Origin: a virus
DNA: 48,384 nt
Virus record (IMG/VR): IMGVR_UViG_3300026484_000528
Span: 1 to 48,384 of that record
Strand: one strand, 5' to 3'
In this document: one piece after another, positions 33,301 through 42,924 of the stretch
Numbering within the stretch: the stretch's first letter is position 1
Layout: the number at the start of each line of letters is the position of its first letter
The notes under the pieces: model-generated
Database searches by the model: none
What the model saw: only the letters and a program-made list of their open reading frames with translations
What the model was told of the DNA's origin: nothing
Made by a program: the position numbers and the translations under genes

Positions 33301-33547
33301 ATTCTTTTGAAAGCATATTTTTATGTTGTTGTAAATAAATACCATCTATAACGGTTTTAAAACCGCTGACCCTTGCTTTGTTTAAAAACAAGGTAGCTTG
33401 TCTTACTATTTCAGGAGACTCATCTGCGAATACAGTGCTTATTGTATCAATATCGTCTGATTTAATTTTGTCGAAAAAATCTATCTTGGACTTTTCAATC
33501 TTTCCCGAATATTCAGGATTAGTCACATAGCCGTTTTCCAGCAACAT
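30359..33547 (-). CDS. Giant unrecognised virion-block protein (1062 residues)
   Basis: Alternating beta-rich domains and helical linkers. A charged coiled-coil segment (AKLEEEIDKYFKAANMDVSE, then KYKAIKEEQKELEAKIQNN) lies at roughly three quarters of the length and is followed by YIAFARGKILVSVDGSKWFE, which contains an Asp-box-like SxDGxxW turn of the type found in beta-propellers. Only one such turn is clear. No enzyme motif recognised. Starts on the last base of the previous stop and overlaps the next gene by 8 nt. Probably a large tail or baseplate structural protein. Confidence 0.75.
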   Translation of the reverse strand: MLLENGYVTNPEYSGKIEKSKIDFFDKIKSDDIDTISTVFADESPEIVRQATLFLNKARVSGFKTVIDGIYLQQHKNMLSKEYVKFNNNWVLFLEIGTDKQEGLEFTEKGFSNTKMAIALIDGINYITFEGAGKVFIVQNKFSTAFGFIDIEKVNGYMERQPARKPYQLDNLEESALLIDSPAQLFAKDTVFYRDGDFLGVWISFGTLIKYDILNLNNLNIDGTQVAIVEDSLSDVEKIKKIMENKSAGYASLIVNSEKLLNFLFKKAKQYNLDSNKMSGTKICTDDILYNLKEKGILGITYEKVDSIKEMYLPAFDYTTASVKEIIGEAILFIYQDEYIWMNYSEKDKEIRFLTYKGDIYQNEDSNVKIKVYNNPTLSRVSKVNPDNFILFTGFSNLKENSVLDFYFDDTTEFFTSTNSKFAIDVNAFDDFYKQHTESFNALFNEENEILKTFGNNKYAFTTGLIHYNEIKTQNKTKYELEVKTDFDFKSIVDVPTKTAHINVLTMNNYGYLSSDGFDIPKSNFETYLREYVKGEKQDFPVDGFTFFNVLKKYSNGWTTFKDGDKFVTLHTERDIVYDFIFGNFLSEAEKKAKNIKEMYDAGENINISEIAQELYSEFISYREKVRSLKIGSILSEASRKIRVVSEPDRFEFVKKSSNMYVNNVPTTEICNHAILFEDVFIKAKIKHLINTESDFYCPYIQLFKLNEEEDKISVSVIADNSSKIKSVLYPDVGLKIAYGDINKNVPAEIMESKYQAIFTYYGKRKINDVYMDVFSVRHGSKCQIKMAKLEEEIDKYFKAANMDVSEAKSKYKAIKEEQKELEAKIQNNILKNIDVEPALKVSAEDNFIPFGVNGYIAFARGKILVSVDGSKWFEPYFTDNGLKLNNVMYVVNIDAFETSLQNMVLSDLANYLYYGKVIDDDLVDLNQISIKRIDINKNFESINVLFSFSDVPCVYDNILYQPGELISATIKIDKDYDEIDNNKRVVFFDGYIEYKTIYPVSLKNNISNAEEILNNENCFTVKHHLPCLLKMDSKGYMFETKTEALNAGVKMFFNFKGSENE

Positions 33548-35250
33548 TAGACTTCCACATATCCGAATTTATTACCAAGCACATATTCGCTATTACTAAC
33601 ACCGTTATACCTCATCATATTACTCCTTAGGTCATCTGTTTTAACTACATACACAGTAGCGCTTTTATTAGCATTATTATACCAGTTTTTTAAATCTTGT
33701 ATAAATGATGGGCTCTGTTTATTTGAAACAGTCGGCACATCAATACATAAGTCTTTATAAATTACCTCTCCAAAATATCCATACATTAGATTGTCTGCCC
33801 TATATTCTTTTGGAATATTCTTCCATATAAATATGTTTTTTTCTTCATCAATTCCAAAAGAATGGCCATTTACTGCTGATATAACTTTTCCATTTATTTC
33901 CTTTTCTGTATCTACCTGATAATAAAACATCTTTTTAAACGCAGGATGGGAAATAAACACTGTAACACCTGGGGAAATGTCTACAGGTTTAACTGCGCTT
34001 AAATAAGGCACTGAAAAAATCACATTAACGCTTTTTCTTATTTTTTCTTCAAACACTTTATTGATTCCTAATTTTATAAAGTTATTTACTACAATTTCAA
34101 CTGCCATTTTATTATCTGATATTCTTTTATCATAAAACTCAATTAATGATTTGTCTTTAACTGAATTTATTATTTCTAGAGCGTCTTTCTCACTAATAAA
34201 TAATTCAGTAATTAAAATATTCTTAATAAAATCATCTAATATAACAATATCAAATATTGGAAGCCTAAATTTTGACTTAATTAAATCCAAATACCTATTT
34301 CTTGTATCTATATAAAAGTTATCGCTCCATATGAAGTTAGAGTGTTTATATCCTAAGTTGGTAAAAGACTTGCCTCTCTCTAAATCCCAATAACCATGTC
34401 TAGCTTCTTTTATTCCAAAATTAACTTTATTAAAAAGCCCTTCTATACCAGGAGCTTTGATTGTGCCGTTAATTACATATACATCGTTATTTAAATTTGA
34501 AAATGAATAATCTATCATTTGGGCTAAATTAGAATTCGGAGCAATAGGCATTGTTTTGAATTGTTGAAAGTTATATTGTTTTATAAGGTTATTTATTTCA
34601 TTAAAATACCTGATGTATTCAGTATCCAATGTCATTGGTTCAAAAACTTTGGTTCTATTATATGTTGTTAATTTTTCTGTAGAAATATTTTGTTTTATAA
34701 ACCAAACAGAATATCTGAATTCATCATTAAGCCTTTCTTTTGAGACGATATTTTTATTTATTACCCAATAATCATCTTCTTCAGTAAGAAGCAGTCCCAC
34801 ATTAGAAAGCCCTTGTTCAATATCCAGTTTTGAATAATAATGTAAAATAGCACCATATGAGCTTCTGTCTTTAAATAAGGCCTTTATAACATCAGGCCAT
34901 TTTTCATTTTTACGATACAAATCAACTAATAATGCACCAACATCAATTTTTAATTCTATGTTCTGCAAATTAACAATGTAACATTTTTCGTCATCAAACT
35001 CATAATCATCTGTTCCGTATGCGCTATTCTCGAGAAGTGATTCAGGTGCTTGAATATTAATAAATGTATGCAAATTAAAATTTGTAACTATATCTAAAAC
35101 ATCTTTTTTTAATCCAACAAAAATTTTTTTATCTTGATATTTTATTAAGTAACCGGAGGAGCCTAATCCGGTCGGATTTAAAGAGTTATCATACATTATA
35201 CTTAAATGAGCTTTTATAGCGTTTACCGATTTCCCATTTATTTTAAACAT
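33547..35250 (-). CDS. Large unrecognised virion-block protein (567 residues)
   Basis: Mixed alpha/beta protein. The length is in the range of portal proteins, but the sequence (LGSSGYLIKYQDKKIFVGLK ... WYNNANKSATVYVVKTDDLR) is too beta-rich and lacks the long helical stem pattern I would expect, so I do not call it portal. Phrases such as LERGKSFTNLGYKHSNFIWS and NGHSFGIDEEKNIFIWKNIP recall propeller-like strands. One-base overlap with the next gene and two-base spacing from the previous gene. No family recognised. Confidence 0.75.
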   Translation of the reverse strand: MFKINGKSVNAIKAHLSIMYDNSLNPTGLGSSGYLIKYQDKKIFVGLKKDVLDIVTNFNLHTFINIQAPESLLENSAYGTDDYEFDDEKCYIVNLQNIELKIDVGALLVDLYRKNEKWPDVIKALFKDRSSYGAILHYYSKLDIEQGLSNVGLLLTEEDDYWVINKNIVSKERLNDEFRYSVWFIKQNISTEKLTTYNRTKVFEPMTLDTEYIRYFNEINNLIKQYNFQQFKTMPIAPNSNLAQMIDYSFSNLNNDVYVINGTIKAPGIEGLFNKVNFGIKEARHGYWDLERGKSFTNLGYKHSNFIWSDNFYIDTRNRYLDLIKSKFRLPIFDIVILDDFIKNILITELFISEKDALEIINSVKDKSLIEFYDKRISDNKMAVEIVVNNFIKLGINKVFEEKIRKSVNVIFSVPYLSAVKPVDISPGVTVFISHPAFKKMFYYQVDTEKEINGKVISAVNGHSFGIDEEKNIFIWKNIPKEYRADNLMYGYFGEVIYKDLCIDVPTVSNKQSPSFIQDLKNWYNNANKSATVYVVKTDDLRSNMMRYNGVSNSEYVLGNKFGYVEV

Positions 35251-35251
35251 A

Positions 35252-38200
35252 TTATTCCTTTATAAGATATGAATTTTCATCTCTAACAATTTCACTAGAT
35301 ATAAAATCATTGTACAACAAAACCCCGTTATTGTATTTTTCTTTCATAGTATTAAAATCATAACATAATCCATCGTGATTGAAAAAATAAGTATTATCAA
35401 TCTTGATATTTACAGTTAAATCAGTATCACTTGGATTATTTATCCAAACAAACATTTTACCATTTTGTAGACAAAGGTCATCACTGTTAATAACTCCATT
35501 TGGAAAAGGTGTAAAATTAATATCAAAATTTTTAACATTGTTCAAAATCACTTCATCGTCGCTACCGTCACATAAAAAAGACGTAGGAATATTCCACACC
35601 ATATCGGATAGAGTATGTACACTTTCATATGTTTTTTGTAAATCATAATCAACTTTTACATAAGCCCCATCTAACCTTTTTTGAACTGTGTCCTCTCTTA
35701 AATCTTGTACTAATTGAGCTTTAGTGTTATTGAAATAAGAACTAAATATAGCTGTCTGTTCTTCAATGTCTATATTTATTTTCCTGTTTAAGATAGTATT
35801 TCCTATAGGGAAATAATATTCTATATTTTCTTCTGTTGCAGAACTACAATTTTTTACACATATACCTTTTATTGTAGAATAAATATTATCCCTTAACACT
35901 ACATTAGGTATAAAAGCTTTGTTTCCTTTTCCAAGCTCCAATAACCATTCAACTTTTTGTCTTTTAGGCAATTGGATTTCAACACCTTCATCAAATAATG
36001 CCACTATTTTAGAATCTATATTTAATTTAAACGGAGTAAAGTCTCCTTGAGTAGCGCTTACATATGAAAGAGCTTCAACCGTATACCCCTTATCATCATT
36101 AGTTGCCATATTGACAAAATCATACAAAAACTCACCATCATCTGAATAATTTAATTTTTTTAAATTTCTCAACAAAAATTCTTTTTTCACTTTTACAAAC
36201 ATATCACCATAATGCAGATATGGCCTATTATAAAATACAGAGTTTATAGCTGCAGGAACAGATATTACATCACTTATATTGCCATTATAATTTATTTTTA
36301 TAAATTGTCCTTCAGGAGCGTCCTGGAACTCGATTTTTACATCTTCATCATTAACAATATATTCTGTTTCATCTATTTGGGAAACAACAAATTGTTTAAT
36401 GCCCTTAGAATATAAATAATTTAAAAACCTTTCTGGAATAAATACAATATTATTGCTCTTAACCATTTTCCCATCTTCAGTGTATAAAACACATTCTAAA
36501 GGTCTATCAGAAACAAATTTGCCTCCTTTAAAGAATAAAGATGAATAAGGAATTTTATATTCCAAAATTAATTTATCTTCTTGATGTACCTCGACTGTTA
36601 ACTGTACATTTATATCCTTTTGCAGAAAAACGCTTATTTCTATATTACCAGTTTTATGTTTAATGCCTCTTTTATTATTTTCCACGATAACTTTTTCAGT
36701 AAAATTGTCTTCTGTATACATACTTTCGGTCAAGAATATTAATAATCCCAGATTGTCAATTTTATAATAAGGTTTTTCAACTATTTTTGAGAATCCCTGG
36801 TAATTAAATAAATATTCTTCCATATATGATGGAAACACCTCTGCAAACATATTTAGACAAATATCAGATATTACGGGAGAGGTAGGAGTAATATTGTCTA
36901 CATTAGGGGTGTTAAGACCTGCAGCAACTACAGTTTTAGGAATTATTTTTACCATACTCCATACGTTATCCCAAAACACTGAATGTTTTCTATAAAATAC
37001 ATTAAAGTACATAGTATTCCCATCGGGATAGGCATTACTATATAAGTTTTCATTTTTCCTACACTTGCATCCAGAAACAGGTTCTCTATACAAATCATTT
37101 CTCTTATTTGACTCAAATACCGCTATATCGTAATCATTTCCATTTTTATTTACGTGCCATATAAGCGACATCGCATATAAATCCTCATATTCAGAAGTTT
37201 TATATAAGCTTTGCATCTTATTTACAGGATAACCTGAAATTTGATGAATATTTCCATTGGTATAGGAAAATCCTTTTAACCACACGCCAGTTTCACTATA
37301 AACACCAAATCCGACTTTGGTTTTTCTGCTTTTTATTTCCTCTTTTGCGGTAATATCTGAATAAACTTTAAACTCATAACCTTTATCATAATAAACTTTT
37401 GTAAGTTCATATAGTTTATATTCATATCCCGGACCAAAATTCATTTTTGTTTTACACCAAATCTGATTTGTATCGCCTGAAGCAGTAGCTGTCCCCTTGT
37501 ATGCTCTGTATCCATGTATATCTATGGCTTTTACATAGCCCATTTCAAATTTTCCATCACGATTTATGTAATCAATTTGATATATAAAATTAGGATGCCT
37601 TTCTATATCATTAATATAATTTTTTAAAGGTCTTTCACCTATAACGTTCCCATCTTTATCCACAAAAAAATATTTCCCATTATCTTCAATCACGTTTGCT
37701 TTCATATAATCTGTTTCATCTGTTTTCTTATAATACAAAGTAGCATTATTAAACTTAATGTTATATCCATTATATACTATCGAACTGTCGTTTGCTTTAG
37801 TCAATTTTATAGTTTCCGTTTTAGAACTATTAAATATTTTTAGAGGTCCTAATTGGAAAATGTTATTAGGAGGAATAGAAACTTCATCAGCTGCTTTTGT
37901 AATATCCCATATATAATCAGAAGCAAACAAATGAACCCCGCCTAGGTTTGAAAAATTATCCTCGCCAAACACAGAACCCTCTTTGTCCACAGATGAAAGC
38001 TCAACTATTATATCGTTTATTTTCTGAACTATAGTTGGAATGGCAGATATTTTTTTAATTCCATATGGATAAACAACTACAGCTTTTCCGTCAACTCTTA
38101 AAAACATAAAACTATTAGTTTTATTCACAAAAAGGCAATCCCCGGGAACAAATTCTTCCGACATTGTTTTAAAAGTTTCCGTTATTTCTTTAATTTCGTA

Positions 38201-38983
38201 TTCATTTTTTGCTGCATCATTTTTTCCTATACTATCAACGGGAACTCTATCTATTACATCAGATTCAAATAAACTATTTGATTTCTGATAAATGGATTTG
38301 TATTTAAATTGATATTTACCATCTTTAAATTCTTTAACAACAAACATACATTGTTTGAATTTATTTGTATCTGTTTTTATTTCAAAATATTTATAATCAT
38401 CTGTTAAAAACAAAGCGAATTTTTCATATTTTTTTCTTAAAAAAGGATAATATGAATAATCTGTTCTCTTTACTTCCTCTATTCTGTGCTTCATATTTTT
38501 TTTATGCTGTTTTATATAGTTGGCCATAATTTTTACTTTTTCCTCAAGGGAATTAGCTTTATCTGCCAATTTATTCATTTCTTTTATTTCATCTGCCGTG
38601 AGTCCCATATGCCCAACAGGAGTATAATCCGCAGATAAACCACAGCCACCAAATGTTGAAAATAAAGGGTTATGTATTCCTTCATCGTTAAACACAAGCT
38701 CTTTTCTTAAAAAGAGATACAAATTTAAGAAAAGTTGCGATTCAGCCTCTCTAACGAATGAAAAGAAATTAACACCGGCAACACTTCTCCCATTAAAACA
38801 AGTATTAATTCCTGTAAAAAATCTTTTTGAACCTCCCACCAACGATGCTAAAAATTTATTATCTCCATAATTAAAAACAAATTCATTAGTATAAATATTT
38901 GCTATATCGGCTTTATTTTTAAATTTGACAATATCGTTATTAACATCTTTTTCTATTCCTAAGTTAGCTTCATTGAAAATCAT
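35252..38983 (-). CDS. Giant unrecognised virion-block protein (1243 residues)
   Basis: The longest protein of the structural block. A helical section near residues 120-190 (TADEIKEMNKLADKANSLEE ... YIKQHKKNMKHRIEEVKRTD) sits in an otherwise beta-rich chain. A small cysteine pair motif GCKCRK occurs near the middle. The C-terminal quarter has strand-turn repeats (VNIKIDNTYFFNHDGLCYDF). No recognised family or catalytic motif. The strong bias for Asn, Lys, Tyr and Asp matches its neighbours. Probably a major tail, baseplate or appendage protein. Confidence 0.75.
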   Translation of the reverse strand: MIFNEANLGIEKDVNNDIVKFKNKADIANIYTNEFVFNYGDNKFLASLVGGSKRFFTGINTCFNGRSVAGVNFFSFVREAESQLFLNLYLFLRKELVFNDEGIHNPLFSTFGGCGLSADYTPVGHMGLTADEIKEMNKLADKANSLEEKVKIMANYIKQHKKNMKHRIEEVKRTDYSYYPFLRKKYEKFALFLTDDYKYFEIKTDTNKFKQCMFVVKEFKDGKYQFKYKSIYQKSNSLFESDVIDRVPVDSIGKNDAAKNEYEIKEITETFKTMSEEFVPGDCLFVNKTNSFMFLRVDGKAVVVYPYGIKKISAIPTIVQKINDIIVELSSVDKEGSVFGEDNFSNLGGVHLFASDYIWDITKAADEVSIPPNNIFQLGPLKIFNSSKTETIKLTKANDSSIVYNGYNIKFNNATLYYKKTDETDYMKANVIEDNGKYFFVDKDGNVIGERPLKNYINDIERHPNFIYQIDYINRDGKFEMGYVKAIDIHGYRAYKGTATASGDTNQIWCKTKMNFGPGYEYKLYELTKVYYDKGYEFKVYSDITAKEEIKSRKTKVGFGVYSETGVWLKGFSYTNGNIHQISGYPVNKMQSLYKTSEYEDLYAMSLIWHVNKNGNDYDIAVFESNKRNDLYREPVSGCKCRKNENLYSNAYPDGNTMYFNVFYRKHSVFWDNVWSMVKIIPKTVVAAGLNTPNVDNITPTSPVISDICLNMFAEVFPSYMEEYLFNYQGFSKIVEKPYYKIDNLGLLIFLTESMYTEDNFTEKVIVENNKRGIKHKTGNIEISVFLQKDINVQLTVEVHQEDKLILEYKIPYSSLFFKGGKFVSDRPLECVLYTEDGKMVKSNNIVFIPERFLNYLYSKGIKQFVVSQIDETEYIVNDEDVKIEFQDAPEGQFIKINYNGNISDVISVPAAINSVFYNRPYLHYGDMFVKVKKEFLLRNLKKLNYSDDGEFLYDFVNMATNDDKGYTVEALSYVSATQGDFTPFKLNIDSKIVALFDEGVEIQLPKRQKVEWLLELGKGNKAFIPNVVLRDNIYSTIKGICVKNCSSATEENIEYYFPIGNTILNRKINIDIEEQTAIFSSYFNNTKAQLVQDLREDTVQKRLDGAYVKVDYDLQKTYESVHTLSDMVWNIPTSFLCDGSDDEVILNNVKNFDINFTPFPNGVINSDDLCLQNGKMFVWINNPSDTDLTVNIKIDNTYFFNHDGLCYDFNTMKEKYNNGVLLYNDFISSEIVRDENSYLIKE

Positions 38984-38986
38984 ACA

Positions 38987-40168
38987 TCATCCTTTATTTT
39001 TGAAATCGTTATAAGGTAAATCTTTTTTTGATACTTCATACGCATCAAGACGCTCTTCATAATCATAACCAAAAAAATAATCAAAGTCTTCATCTAATGG
39101 TTCATCAGGTTTTATAAACAAATCTATTCCATTTTTTGTAAAAAAACCATATCTATTTCTTTCCGTTGAATCAGTAACAATATTAAATTTTCTTTCTGTT
39201 ACTTTCTTGGATTCCAAATATATTGGAAACGGGATATCTCCATAATAATAAACATCTTTTACTTCAGTAGCAGTGTTATACATATAGTGTTTGTAATTTA
39301 TAACGCTTTTTCCGTGCGGATTTAAATCCCTTATTACAAACACCCCAGTTGCTCCATACAACTTGCCAATTGCAGTTTCTATTGGTATAGTTACTTCTTG
39401 TCCAGTTAGAAAAGATATAACTTTCCTGTACGCTTTCAATAACCCCTGAACACCCGTATTACCATAAGCGCTTAAATTTCTTAAAATAACATTAAAAGTA
39501 TTCATATATTTAAGGTTTTCATATTCTTTTTCTGAAATTTTATATACAGGAACTGTTGCAGAAACAGAGTATACATCTCTATCAGTAGTAACATCTTCTG
39601 TTTCAGCCTCTGAATTTGCTAAATCTACCAAAAAGGCATAATAAAACAAATCCTTAATTTTGCCTTGATTTTTAGCATAATCAAACAAGTCTTTTGGAAC
39701 AAGAACAACATCCATGCTTTCTATAGAGATAGGAAATATCACTAATACATATTGCATTGATAAAAAAGTCCCGCTCCATTCAAAAACCAAATCTTGATTC
39801 ATTAAGCGGCTATATTCTTTAGCGTAGTTTGTTTCATTGGATACTACATCTTTTACCAGCTGTTTTTCTATACTAACAAAAGGATTCCCTATTTTACAAA
39901 TATTTATAAGAGCTTTTTTAGTGTTTATGTCACCAAAAAAGTTAAACCCGGCATCAGCCATCTTTATCAGGTTTAAAAACTCTTTATTTTTAAGCGTCAT
40001 TACTACTTTATCTGCTTTTAATTTGTTTTTTTCCTTAACATTGTTCATATGCAAATTTTTAAAAACCTTGTCACTTCCTATTTCCTTATCTCCTGATGTT
40101 GCGTGATAAATTGGAATGTTTGAAATAGAACCTGTTATTACGTTTTTAGAACTGTCATAAGCTAGCAT
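38987..40168 (-). CDS. Unrecognised virion-block protein (393 residues)
   Basis: An alpha/beta protein with a hydrophobic strand cluster around residues 150-170 (FLSMQYVLVIFPISIESMDV) and an acidic, aromatic C-terminus (DEDFDYFFGYDYEERLDAYE). No membrane segment and no family recognised. Separated by 3 nt on either side from the 1243- and 913-residue genes, so certainly part of the same operon. Role unknown. Confidence 0.75.
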   Translation of the reverse strand: MLAYDSSKNVITGSISNIPIYHATSGDKEIGSDKVFKNLHMNNVKEKNKLKADKVVMTLKNKEFLNLIKMADAGFNFFGDINTKKALINICKIGNPFVSIEKQLVKDVVSNETNYAKEYSRLMNQDLVFEWSGTFLSMQYVLVIFPISIESMDVVLVPKDLFDYAKNQGKIKDLFYYAFLVDLANSEAETEDVTTDRDVYSVSATVPVYKISEKEYENLKYMNTFNVILRNLSAYGNTGVQGLLKAYRKVISFLTGQEVTIPIETAIGKLYGATGVFVIRDLNPHGKSVINYKHYMYNTATEVKDVYYYGDIPFPIYLESKKVTERKFNIVTDSTERNRYGFFTKNGIDLFIKPDEPLDEDFDYFFGYDYEERLDAYEVSKKDLPYNDFKNKG

Positions 40169-40170
40169 AT

Positions 40171-42912
40171 TTATCCTTTAGTTTGATATATTACAACATT
40201 GTTGCTTACTCTTATTTTATTGGCATCGTATGTTTTTTTATTTTCTACAATATGTGTATTTTTAGCTGGAGATAAATTAACAAAATCATTTATGTTTATT
40301 TGTTTCCCAGATTCAAGATAATAATAATATGGCACCATTGCCATAACACCTTCAAGCAATTCCTGTTTTCTTTTTGCATCTTTATTTTCAAGACAACACC
40401 CTTGCAAAAGGCCTATATCATCTTCAATTTTTGCTTTAGGAGTAGTCTCTATATGATTTAGTAAAACTTCTATAAGGTGAGACAACAATTTATTCTTGCC
40501 TTTAGAATCTACAATGCTTTTAAACTCTATCAACTTATTTTTAAATTCATTTAGATTTTTAACATCTGAAACGTCAATTCTTCCATCAAAAATTTTATTG
40601 TCTTCATTTGCAATTAATATATCTTGCAATAAATTTTTATTTTCCATATCAGTAACTTTACGAGACATATGAATAGGGGCTCTTGCGCTAATACTCGGAA
40701 TCATAGCCAAATAAGAAGGGATAATCGTCTTAAAATTAATATGAGAAAGCCTACACACTTGCTCTACAGCCCACCATCTTAATTCGTCAGTTAGAATAAT
40801 ATTGGTATCAGGATTGCATATATCTGAAATAGTATAATTTGATATATATGACGAAGATGAAGGGGAAAATCTCATCATGCCAGCCGTCTGTACATACAAA
40901 GGAGGGAATAAGAAAGCAACATAATTAGCACTTTTTTCACTATGAGAACTAATTAAGGAAAATTCTTCAACCATATCTTTTTGTATAGCATCCACAATTT
41001 CACGGTCTTCTGTTTTTTGGAGTAGAGCGAACATAGTATATGTTTCAAACATAGATAAATGCATATCTGCTTTAGAAGCTTTATGAATGCCCTCACCTAT
41101 AGTGTGCGAGGCTATACTGTTTAAAATTCCAAAAAGATAAGCGTAGGCAATTCTTTCCAAAACAAGCATAAGCCCTATTCCGCTTCCACCCATTAAAGAA
41201 AAAGAAAGAGCTAATGGAGCTTCATATAACGCCATTTGAACAGTTAAACTACATGCTGCCGATACTTGGAAATTAGTAAGAAATTTAAGAGTTTGATTTG
41301 AATGAATTACTCCATAAGAATTTTCTTTTTCATATAACTCAGGCAGGATTTTTGAAAAATATTTAATATTATTAGATACTTCGGTAAGCCCTTTAACAAT
41401 ATTTTTTTTATACAGCCACACATAGTCATTTGTGTTTGTTTTTATCTTAAAAGCATTATTGCTATTTTTATGCATCATCGCATCAACATGCAAAACTAAA
41501 GCATCATCTGTTTTAACTAAAACAATTGGGTCTATTTCTTTAGAAACTGTATTTTTTACTTTATCATCATAATAATAATTAACAACATTTTCCACCCCAA
41601 CTTCTGTATTAAACACACCAAAATTATAAAATGCAGAATCATACAACACGCCGTCTTTTGTTCTTGAAAGGTAAGGATAAGAATCAACATCCATAGACAT
41701 AAAAGTTACACCCTCGTTAATAAGCAACCCCTGCATTGCAACTATATAATTTATGTTTTTATAATTAAATTCCGCTTTAGGTATGTTCCTTAAAACAGCA
41801 AATTCTTCAGAACAATACACAGCTTTCATAAATAATTTTTTATTTAAACTTTGCGTTACAGTTTCAGATTTATCAAATACAGTGTAAACTACAGGTTTAT
41901 CCAATTGCGTTTCTAATGCTTTTGTTATTTTTTGACCACTTTCTCCTGTAAAAGATACTTTTAAAGTAATATTTTTAATTACAGTTAACACATTGCGTTC
42001 ATTAAATGACTTGGCATTTTCTTTTATTTTTACAACTATATGCAAATATAAAGGCTCGTTTCTTCCCTTCCAATCAACATAATATCCGTTATCTCTTTTT
42101 TCAAGATTTGCTATTTCATACCCAGAGACTTCGCAAGTCATACTAGGTTGTTCAATTATATTTCTAGAAACACCATTACAGCTTAAAGATGAGCCATCTG
42201 AATCAATTATCACAGGTGATTTACATACTTCTATCATCTCTTCTTTTTTAACGCCACTTTCATCTCCATCTATCGGCTCTAAATACTTATTAACAGCATC
42301 TATTGCCAACTCATCAATTGTAAAAACACCTTTGTCATCAAGATTGTCTATTCTCATAAAAAAACTGAAATACCCCTCTCTGTTCAAGGCATTGGCATTA
42401 AAAGTAAGACTTATATCGACGGCTTGTTTTATTGGCGCACTTATTTTACCATCTTCCGGAGGAGCAGGAGGCTGTGTTTCAGGTTTTTTCTCTTTTGCAC
42501 AATCCGTTTCTTCAGGGGTTCTGTCTTTATATTTATCAGCACAAGGATTAGTCGTGTTAGTTTTATCTTCCTCTGTACTAACATTTGAATCGTTATTAGT
42601 GTCATTATTTAAATTATCATCACCAGTTGAGCTGTCCTCATTTTTATAAGCATATTTTTTTAAAGCCCTCCTGATTAACAAATCAAGTTCATCAAGTTGA
42701 TTTTCTTTTTTTAATTGTTCATATTTTTCTGGAGGTAAAAGTTTTTGTAAGGGTAATTTTGCATTTAAATTTATTTTTCTAATATTATGTGTATCATGCA
42801 TACATTTAAAATCAATTTCTACACCATATTTTCCTATTTTTACAACTACGCAAGGCACTATATCAAAATGAGACCCTGACGGTTTTATTTTAGGATTTAA
42901 TGAATCAAACAT
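40171..42912 (-). CDS. Large virion-block protein with acidic linker and hydrophobic core helix region (913 residues)
   Basis: Residues 1-90 form a small domain (CVVVKIGKYGVEIDFKC). Residues about 92-155 are a disordered Asp/Asn/Thr/Pro/Glu linker ending QPPAPPEDGK. The next part is beta-rich with several Cys. About 551-602 is a hydrophobic, Gly/Ala/Leu-rich section (LSFSLMGGSGIGLMLVLERI) that could be buried or membrane-interacting, and the C-terminal third is helical. The motif YTVFDKSE (about 343-350) recurs as YTAFDKTE in the next gene upstream. The hydrophobic section invites a tail-tip or DNA-ejection role, but no family is recognised. Confidence 0.75.
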   Translation of the reverse strand: MFDSLNPKIKPSGSHFDIVPCVVVKIGKYGVEIDFKCMHDTHNIRKINLNAKLPLQKLLPPEKYEQLKKENQLDELDLLIRRALKKYAYKNEDSSTGDDNLNNDTNNDSNVSTEEDKTNTTNPCADKYKDRTPEETDCAKEKKPETQPPAPPEDGKISAPIKQAVDISLTFNANALNREGYFSFFMRIDNLDDKGVFTIDELAIDAVNKYLEPIDGDESGVKKEEMIEVCKSPVIIDSDGSSLSCNGVSRNIIEQPSMTCEVSGYEIANLEKRDNGYYVDWKGRNEPLYLHIVVKIKENAKSFNERNVLTVIKNITLKVSFTGESGQKITKALETQLDKPVVYTVFDKSETVTQSLNKKLFMKAVYCSEEFAVLRNIPKAEFNYKNINYIVAMQGLLINEGVTFMSMDVDSYPYLSRTKDGVLYDSAFYNFGVFNTEVGVENVVNYYYDDKVKNTVSKEIDPIVLVKTDDALVLHVDAMMHKNSNNAFKIKTNTNDYVWLYKKNIVKGLTEVSNNIKYFSKILPELYEKENSYGVIHSNQTLKFLTNFQVSAACSLTVQMALYEAPLALSFSLMGGSGIGLMLVLERIAYAYLFGILNSIASHTIGEGIHKASKADMHLSMFETYTMFALLQKTEDREIVDAIQKDMVEEFSLISSHSEKSANYVAFLFPPLYVQTAGMMRFSPSSSSYISNYTISDICNPDTNIILTDELRWWAVEQVCRLSHINFKTIIPSYLAMIPSISARAPIHMSRKVTDMENKNLLQDILIANEDNKIFDGRIDVSDVKNLNEFKNKLIEFKSIVDSKGKNKLLSHLIEVLLNHIETTPKAKIEDDIGLLQGCCLENKDAKRKQELLEGVMAMVPYYYYLESGKQININDFVNLSPAKNTHIVENKKTYDANKIRVSNNVVIYQTKG

Positions 42913-42924
42913 ATCTTATTCCTT

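Noticed and set aside
33547-35250. 567-residue protein as the portal
   Set aside because: Length fits, but the sequence is beta-rich without the helical stem and wing pattern of portals; nothing diagnostic was found.
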